Shown in pieces: positions 58,503 through 64,000 of a stretch of 64,000 bases of DNA. The position numbers were made by a program, and so were the translations under genes. The first letter of the stretch is position 1; each line of letters begins with the position of its first letter. The notes beneath the pieces are model-generated. The model was not told the origin of the DNA. It ran no database searches and saw only the letters and a list, made by a program, of their open reading frames with translations. Origin of the DNA: Galeruca laticollis (Eukaryota > Arthropoda > Insecta > Coleoptera > Chrysomelidae); NCBI GenBank assembly GCA_963921935.1, contig OY998180.1, positions 114,520,183-114,584,182 on the forward strand, in the 5' to 3' direction.

Positions 58503-59207
58503 TTGGAAAGAGTCCTTGAAAACTATTATGGTTCTGAGATGAGGAGACAGTTAGTTATCCTGAGAACAAGAGTAGCTGAGGTACTGAAGAAGTTACACGA
58601 CAGTCCATCGGGAGGTCATCTGGGAGTGAAGAAAACCCTTCAGCGAGTCCGTGAAAGCTTTTATTGGATGAACAGCTCCGACGATGTGAAGGACTGGTGT
58701 AAGAAATGTACAACTTGTGCTACGAGTAATGGATCACATCGCAAGAGAAAGGCACCCATGAAACAGTACAATGTTGGAAGCCCTTTCGAAAGGATTGCTT
58801 TAGATATCGCTGGACCATTTCCGACGACAGAAAATGGTAGCAAGTACATACTGGTTGTAATGGATTATTTCACAACGTGGGTGGAAATTTACGCTATCCC
58901 GAACCAAGAGGCCACAACTGTCGCGGATGTATTGGTGAAAGAATTCATCAGCCGATATGGAGTGCCCATGGAAGTCCACAGTGACCAGGGAAGAAATTTC
59001 GAAAGCCATATATTCCAGGAGATTTGCGACAAGCAGGGAATGAAGAAGACCAGAATAACAGCATTACACCCACAGTCAGATGGAATGGTAGAGAGCATGA
59101 ACAGGACTATTGGAAAATACCTGTCCAAAGTAGTATCCAGCCATCAGAGAGATTGGGACCCAGTATCTTTCCCTATTCGCATTGGCTTATCGATCTGCTG
59201 TCAATGA
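58503..59207 (+). pseudogene. Gypsy-type integrase, N-terminal zinc domain and catalytic core, frameshifted at the end
   Basis: Integrase inserts the retroelement DNA. The HHCC domain shows H32, H39, C66 and C69 (LHDSPSGGH, DWCKKC). The core has ALDIAGPFP (D101), VHSDQGRNFES (D161) and PQSDGMVESMNRT (E197), so the catalytic triad is present. Numbering is from the methionine at 58,503, but the real protein begins upstream in Pol. A single extra C in CCC at 59,159-59,161 shifts the frame, and the protein continues at 59,182 in another frame. Confidence 0.9.
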
Positions 59208-60306
59208 GTCCACGGGTGAAACACCGGCGAAAATCCTGTTTGGACGTGAAATGAGGCTTCCTTGTGAACTGGAATTTGGCTGCCGGCCTGGAGAATATCT
59301 AGCAGGCGAAAACTACGAAGTCCAATTGAGAAGAAGGCTGGATGAATTAGTTCGAACAAATCTTCAAGTTGCCAGCGACAGAATGAAAAGTCGGTACGAC
59401 ACGCAGGCCACAGAAGGCGGTTTTAAAGAAGGGGACAAAGTATGGTTACACAACCCGACGAGGAGAAAAGGATTTTTTCCAAAATTACAAAAATCCTGGG
59501 AAGGTCCATACTTAATCAAGAAAAATAATAATGATGTTATATATCGCATAAGCAAGATCCCCAACGGAAAACCAAAAGTAGTTCACCAAAACCGACTAGC
59601 GCCATTCGAAGGTGACCATGACCTGGAGGAAGGAGTAAACCTTATTCGAGATGTGTCTGACCCCACCTTCGATGAATTTGTGGGCGCGTATGGAGATACC
59701 GGGAAAGCTAGATATGGAGTCATTTCGGAACAACAACAAGATTTGTTCACTCTCCCGGAATATTATTCACTGTCATACAACATCCCCGCCCGTATCAAGA
59801 ACGCACGAGGGTTGGCAACCGTCTTTCGAAAGAAGTACGGGCAATTAGAAAAACTTGAAGACCAGATTCCAGCCCCTGGCAAGACAGTGAAACTGACATA
59901 TAATTCGCGGTACGTTTTCTATGTGGAAACTAAAAATGAATTTAAAGATCGATCTACCCACCGCGATGTGTGGAAAGCACTTCGTAACCTCCGAGACCAT
60001 GTGTTAGAATCCAGCGTGAAGAAACTGGCTATGCCTAAGATAGCGAGTAACCAGTTGGATTCGCGAGTTATCAGGAACATGGTAGAGGTTATCTTTAGAG
60101 ATACCGGTGTCCAGATATTAATTTGCAGCTACAACCCCCGTTATCAGTATCCGATGAAGACGGTGCCCTGCTATATCCATAAGATCGGAAAGTGTAGAAA
60201 TGGGGCCAGTTGTCGATTCAAACATCCAGTCTCGGCTACACAAAAGTTCCAGGAGGAACTTCCATTTAAGGAGGGGGTAATGTTACGAAACAGCACACTG
60301 GTATAG
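59182..60306 (+). pseudogene. Integrase C-terminal part fused to a TARG1/OARD1-like macro domain and a CCCH zinc finger
   Basis: Residues 1-145 are the integrase end (AYRSAVNESTGETPAKILFG, GDKVWLHNPTRRKGFFPKL, WEGPYLIKK). Residues about 178-317 match the OARD1/TARG1 class of macro domain, enzymes that bind ADP-ribose and remove it from proteins: DLFTLPEYYSLSYNI, then ARGLATVFRKKYG, RYVFYVETKNEFKD, and KLAMPKIASNQLDSRV. K251 and D293 align with the catalytic lysine and aspartate of that class. Residues 330-348 form a C-x7-C-x5-C-x3-H finger (CYIHKIGKCRNGASCRFKH). The frame is open over all 374 codons and ends inside the right LTR. It is separated from the core only by the 59,160 frameshift. 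The domain call is by eye. Confidence 0.8.
60270..60280 (+). other. Polypurine tract
   Basis: AAGGAGGGGGTAA ends just before the right LTR. It is the expected plus-strand priming site. Confidence 0.8.
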
Positions 60307-60763
60307 ACCCTAAATCCGACTCTGTCTAAGCCAGGTATGAAAATTAAAATTATGGCGGATACGCAGTGTTGTTATAACTGTATGGGACCATGTTATCTAA
60401 ACATTGTTTTTGTGACCAAACTTATCTAGAAAAGGCCAGAACCAATTATTTGTGTCTATGTAAGCCGCAGCCCGGAATTTTCTAGTAAGAAAGGCATTAA
60501 TATAAATAAGGACCGATCAGCGGAGGAGTTAGTTGATAAAGTGATCTTGACAAATAAACAGTAAATAAGTGAATATAGAAGTGTTAATATAAATTAATAA
60601 TTAAGTTTGTGTGCATGTAAATTAAATTTAAGTGGTTAGTTGAGTATATATATAAATAAAGTGTTAGTGAGTTAGTGTTTAAATAAATTAGTAAGTAGCC
60701 ATTCCGTGTGTTTAAAATTTATCCCACCCGTTTACAGTTTAAATAAATTAGAAAAATATTACA
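60281..60763 (+). repeat. Right LTR
   Basis: 483 bp, followed by ATAC. The stop codon of the integrase-macro frame lies inside it (60,304-60,306). Confidence 0.95.
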
Positions 60764-60969
60764 ATACCTTTAGTGTGTCTTTTTTGTAGATAATCACAGT
60801 ATTACGTTTTCAAGTGTTCGTTCCACCCCATAGCAGATATTTTAGGAACTCCAAAAATATTTTCCAGCGATTTTTCAGAGTCATTTTCCTGAAGGTATTT
60901 CTTTAAAGTTGTACCATGACTATTTTTTGAAATATGGCCGACAGCCGGCGTCCTTAGTTGTTCACCCTG

Positions 60970-61290
60970 TATTTGCTGATTAGGTACAGAAACATTTATA
61001 GGATGCCATCTAGAATGTTTGAGGTATATTATTTAGATATTTATGTAATGTCCATACAACATCTAAGAGAATGCACTGTATTGTTTTTGATATGTCGCAT
61101 TTAGATCATTGATAAGATGTTATTTTTTAGACATTGCATTAACATCGACAAGATGTTAAAAGGCATTTCAGAATGTAACAGAAATGTTGTTTTGAGTTTG
61201 TTATAAAGACTCACTTTTGAGGAAGTTCTAGTAACATCACAGTAATGTAAAAAGGCAGCGCTTTAACATCGCTAAGAAGTTAAGTTGAAA
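60970..61290. other. Spacer with recurring AACATC/TAACAT motifs
   Basis: AACATC, ATGTTAA and CATCACA words recur between the palindromic element and the hAT fragment. Similar words occur at about 52,990-53,240. They may be the two ends of an unrecognised element, but I cannot align them convincingly. Confidence 0.3.
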
Positions 61291-61299
61291 CATCACAAA

Positions 61300-62760
61300 A
61301 GTTAACAGCCACAAGCTGAGCATAACCGGTTGTATAGATGTGCATGTGATGAAAACAAGATGAAAAAAGGAAGAACATTATCAGAATGTGATGTTGAATT
61401 AACATAACTGTAATATTTATTTGCATAGTGGGATTGCTTGTATTATCATAAGATTGACCACGACAGTTCATTATGTCCAAACCATTATTTTCAAGAGATT
61501 TTATGAGAGCATCCTCAATATCTTTAGCTTTATGGCCGATATTTGGTAGGAATTCTAGAAATCTTTCAACAATTTTACCGTTATCACGTACATATCTAAT
61601 AATTATAGTAAGCTGATCGATACGTGCAATATCAGGCGTAGAGTCTAGAGTTATACCAAAATACTTAGCAGATTGCACTTCACTGAAAATTTGTTGTAGT
61701 ACTTTATTCTGAATCAACAATATAATTTCTTCATAGATTGTTTTAGACAAATACGACGTATTTCCACTACCAGGGTGCGCATACAATTTTAAATGTTCCT
61801 AAGAAACTTCCATTATGGGGATCTCCCATTCGTTCTGAATTACCTCGAAATGGCAACCCTCTTATTGCTAGTGATTGAATAATTGCAATTACTGGGGATA
61901 CAAAATTTTTCCAATACGCTATTTCCTCATCGAGCTGTTTTATTAGACGTTGATCAACACGCCCGTGAACTACTGCTCGAGCTTTAAAATGACTAACGCT
62001 AGTTTTATGAAAATCAGAATTTTCATGACCTTCAATGCGTGCTTTTGAGTTTTTCCAGTCACGAAATCCTTGACCAGTAAAAGAATTCATTTCACCACTT
62101 TTACCAAATAATAAGCATGGAACACAAAATACAGACCATTTAGTTTCTGAATAAATTAACCACTCACGGCGTTGAATCTCTCCGTTTTTTAACGTACGTC
62201 GAAATAAACTCTTGGAACAATACCTCATTTTATCATTATAAAAACTTCTGGAATTTTTAAAGTCCGTATTATCACTTCGTGGTATACCGTTTATAGTTAT
62301 GAAATCCCGTAAATCCCATAAAAAGGGATCAGTATTAAATTTTATAATATCAGTTGTTGACTGGATTTCTTCAGTATCTCATGATGAAGGAAAATTTGAC
62401 GGCGTCTCGTTCGTATCTTATGATAGAGAAAGGTGTGACTGTACTTCTTCGATATCTTGTTCTGAAGTCTCCTCTAATTCCGGCTAGAAAAAAAAAATCA
62501 ATTTCAACAACTGGCATTTATTTAATGGTTCTCCCGACTAACGTGATATGTAAAAAAAAGTTATTAGCAATCATAACAAGATACTTACGACCGATGAACA
62601 TGATGGTTGTTCTTCATTATTAGAAGACTTACTTAAGCTTGTCATAAAAGTAGATATTTTCGAAATTGTTTTATGTAGATTATCGATTTTTGTAGATTCT
62701 TTGACTTTTATTTTACGATATTCTGCACCGCTAAATTTTTTTCGATAACCGCCGATGTTT
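61300..62760 (-). pseudogene. hAT transposase (ZMYM/DUF4371 type), N-terminal part
   Basis: From about 62,760 the minus strand reads KFSGAEYRKIKVKESTKI. A GT donor near 62,588 and an acceptor near 62,487 lead to LEETSEQDIEEVQSHL. After stops comes FNTDPFLWDLRDFITINGI, then the TTF-type zinc-finger region (WSVFCVPCLLFG, FTGQGFRDWKNSKARIEGHE, NSDFHKTSV) and the DUF4371 core (KYFGITLDSTPDIARIDQL, MNCRGQSYDN). A frameshift at about 61,785 and stops break it. It ends near 61,300, around the motif where the fragment at 52,860 begins. Confidence 0.8.
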
Positions 62761-62769
62761 AATAAAAAA

Positions 62770-63531
62770 ATAAAATCAAAACTACCACAAATTATAAAAA
62801 AAACAGTGCTCTATTTAAAGTTATCATTCAATTATTTTTTTAGTGTTAAGAAACAGGATAAAATAATTCGAGACTTGTACACATGAAGAGCATTCGTAAA
62901 ACTAAAATGATTGCTGTGACTTTTCCACAGCACGATGTTTCATTGTGTAAATTAAACAAAACAAAGTCAAACGCGTTAGTACCTGTCAAGCGAGCGCTTT
63001 TGTTTCCTGTAAACATATGAAATACACTCACCCGAACTGCTTATAAGTTTCAATACTCCCGCTGCACTCAAGTTATTGAGATTACCATCACATAAATAAA
63101 ACACTCGTATAATAAATAAAATTCTTACAACTTTTTATTTATATTTATAATAAGCACATAAATGTACAGCTTGGCAAATTAAGTTTGGCAAAGTCCGATG
63201 CACCGTAGCAAAAACGTATTCGGATTGCAAGAGCTCACTTCGCTGGCAGAATTCGTAAGCTTCGTTTCGACAGTACAGTTCAGAGAAAAGTGTGATTACA
63301 GGGGTTGTGCAAACATTACTCGATAAAAACTATAATTAATCTATTAAAAAATTAACATCTTACCCGTACAGATTGAGAAGTAAATTAACGAATTGATTTT
63401 ATAAAAACGAATCAGAAACCAATTTTTACAATTGATAGTTTTTACTTTTTTTGTCTCTAAAATTTTGGCATTCAAAAAATTTTGCCGCCCTAGGCCCGGG
63501 CCTCACGAGTCTAGGCGTAAATCCAACACTG
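62770..63531. mobile_element. hAT 5' terminal region
   Basis: Upstream of the hAT start there is AT-rich sequence, then GCCGCCCTAGGCCCGGGCCT (63,484-63,503), and the terminus GGCGTAAATCCAACACTG ending at 63,531 (CAGTGTTGG read inward), a hAT-style CAGTG end. The following 8 bp TTCTTGAC would be one target duplication. The other copy was not found in the window. Confidence 0.5.
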
Positions 63532-64000
63532 TTCTTGACCTCGAGGCGCATGCGGTCGAGCTTCCTTCTTGGATTTTAGGTACAAAAATTATTTTTTCTC
63601 CAAATGACATTAACAGCGGCCTTTTAATGACACTTGGCAGGCTTAGAAGTTGTACTTTTAATGCCTAGGCAGAAAAAGTCCACTTTTACTGCCTAGGCAG
63701 AAAAAGTTCGTTGCTAGGCAACCTTCCAAGTAATAATTTAAATCAAACTGGTTATTAAAATTGATAATGACATTAAGAAAACTCAAAATGATGCTGATGA
63801 TAATAAACTGGTTTTATTGCATTAAAACTACAACACGAAATTTTTATTTATTAGATATATTTATGGTGAATTGTGAACAATTATTTAATACAATTGAACT
63901 CTGTCCACTTCCCTCCTTTCCAGTAAAATTAACAACTTTAGTATCCACACTTGATACTCCGGAAACGCCAGAAAATATTTTATTGCCGATGTTCGACTTA
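63532..64000. other. Spacer with a short palindromic tandem repeat, no gene seen
   Basis: TGCCTAGGCAGAAAAAGT occurs twice, 28 nt apart, around 63,660-63,710. Each starts with the palindrome TGCCTAGGCA and is followed by TTGCTAGGCAA. Nothing coding is recognised to the window end. Confidence 0.55.

Larger units (their letters stand above)
56215..60763 (+). mobile_element. Ty3/gypsy-like LTR retrotransposon lacking protease, reverse transcriptase and most of RNase H
   Basis: The LTRs 56,215-56,693 and 60,281-60,763 both start TGTTACG and end ATTACA. ATAC flanks both outer edges (56,211-56,214 and 60,764-60,767). A primer-binding site follows the left LTR and a purine tract precedes the right LTR. 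The internal region encodes a SAP-Gag-zinc-knuckle protein joined to the tail of RNase H, then an integrase with macro and CCCH domains. The LTRs differ by several substitutions and small indels, so insertion is not very recent. This is a deletion derivative that kept both LTRs and the target duplication. Confidence 0.9.
55415..60969. mobile_element. Palindromic non-autonomous element of about 1 kb with TA target sites, split by an LTR retrotransposon
   Basis: CAGGGTGAACAACTAAG at 55,415 is mirrored at 60,969, with TA on both outer sides (55,413-55,414 and 60,970-60,971). Similarity between the ends runs about 200 bp inward, with shared words such as ATGGTACAACTTT and ATACTAAAGGT/ACACTAAAGGT. 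The interior left of the LTR insert is itself palindromic: GGTTCAAACTCATGAAC near 55,700 pairs with GGTTGAACC near 56,120. It has no ORF. The TA site and CAGGG ends suggest Tc1/mariner-type mobilisation. Confidence 0.8.

Noticed and set aside
51675..62760. A single hAT element simply split by an insertion
   Set aside because: Both parts appear to include the PC..(H/Q)SLNLV region, so they overlap. I list it only as an open question.

Overview
The window looks like transposon-dense nuclear DNA from an insect. It is AT-rich, has GT-AG introns and isolated tRNA-like units, and carries element types typical of insect genomes: PIF/Harbinger with MADF-BESS partners, P elements with THAP domains, jockey-like LINEs, Ty3/gypsy, hAT with ZMYM/DUF4371 features, an IS630/Tc1-mariner element and an ISL2EU-like YqaJ pair. 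The order (beetle, hemipteran or other) cannot be fixed from sequence alone. I found no convincing single-copy host gene. Almost every coding stretch is a transposon gene, mostly broken.

Layout. 1-15,230: a tandem segmental duplication with a period of about 8.7 kb. Each unit holds a Harbinger remnant, a tRNA-like unit and a minus-strand jockey-like LINE. The first unit is cut inside LINE ORF1 at about 5,765. The second runs on into a LINE 5' region packed with hairpins. 15,297-17,625: a decayed multi-exon gene of an insect-expanded family (DUF7869-like). 17,640-18,340: 297-bp tandem repeats. 18,555-20,700: a gypsy remnant that has lost its reverse transcriptase. 20,700-24,430: AT-rich, no genes seen. 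24,438-29,378: a Harbinger element with 33-bp perfect terminal inverted repeats. Its two genes are interlocked on opposite strands, and a second element sits inside. 29,380-33,354: acidic ORF fragments, a third tRNA-like unit and a third Harbinger. 34,054-36,971: a plus-strand THAP/P-type transposase with a perfect palindrome in an intron. 37,217-46,815: a 9.6-kb P element (25/27-bp inverted repeats, 7-bp target duplication). It contains a minus-strand P transposase and an apparently nested ISL2EU-like pair (SWIM+YqaJ nuclease gene and THAP/DDE transposase). 48,408-49,572: IS630/Tc1-mariner remnant. 49,812-51,542: jockey-like reverse transcriptase split by a solo LTR. 51,675-52,860 and 61,300-62,760: C- and N-terminal parts of ZMYM/DUF4371-type hAT transposases. 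55,415-60,969: a palindromic element of about 1 kb with TA target sites. Inserted in it is an LTR retrotransposon (56,215-60,763) with an ATAC target duplication.

The most striking item is that last LTR retrotransposon. Its Gag begins with a SAP DNA-binding motif. It lacks protease, reverse transcriptase and most of RNase H. Its integrase protein continues into a macro domain resembling the TARG1/OARD1 ADP-ribose hydrolases, with the lysine and aspartate that align to their catalytic pair, and then a CCCH zinc finger. Other notable items are the interlocked Harbinger genes, the five-hairpin array at 14,827-14,967, two long near-perfect palindromes (34,552-34,783 and 54,169-54,533), and an 80-bp tRNA-like unit that is identical in three places although its flanks have diverged.
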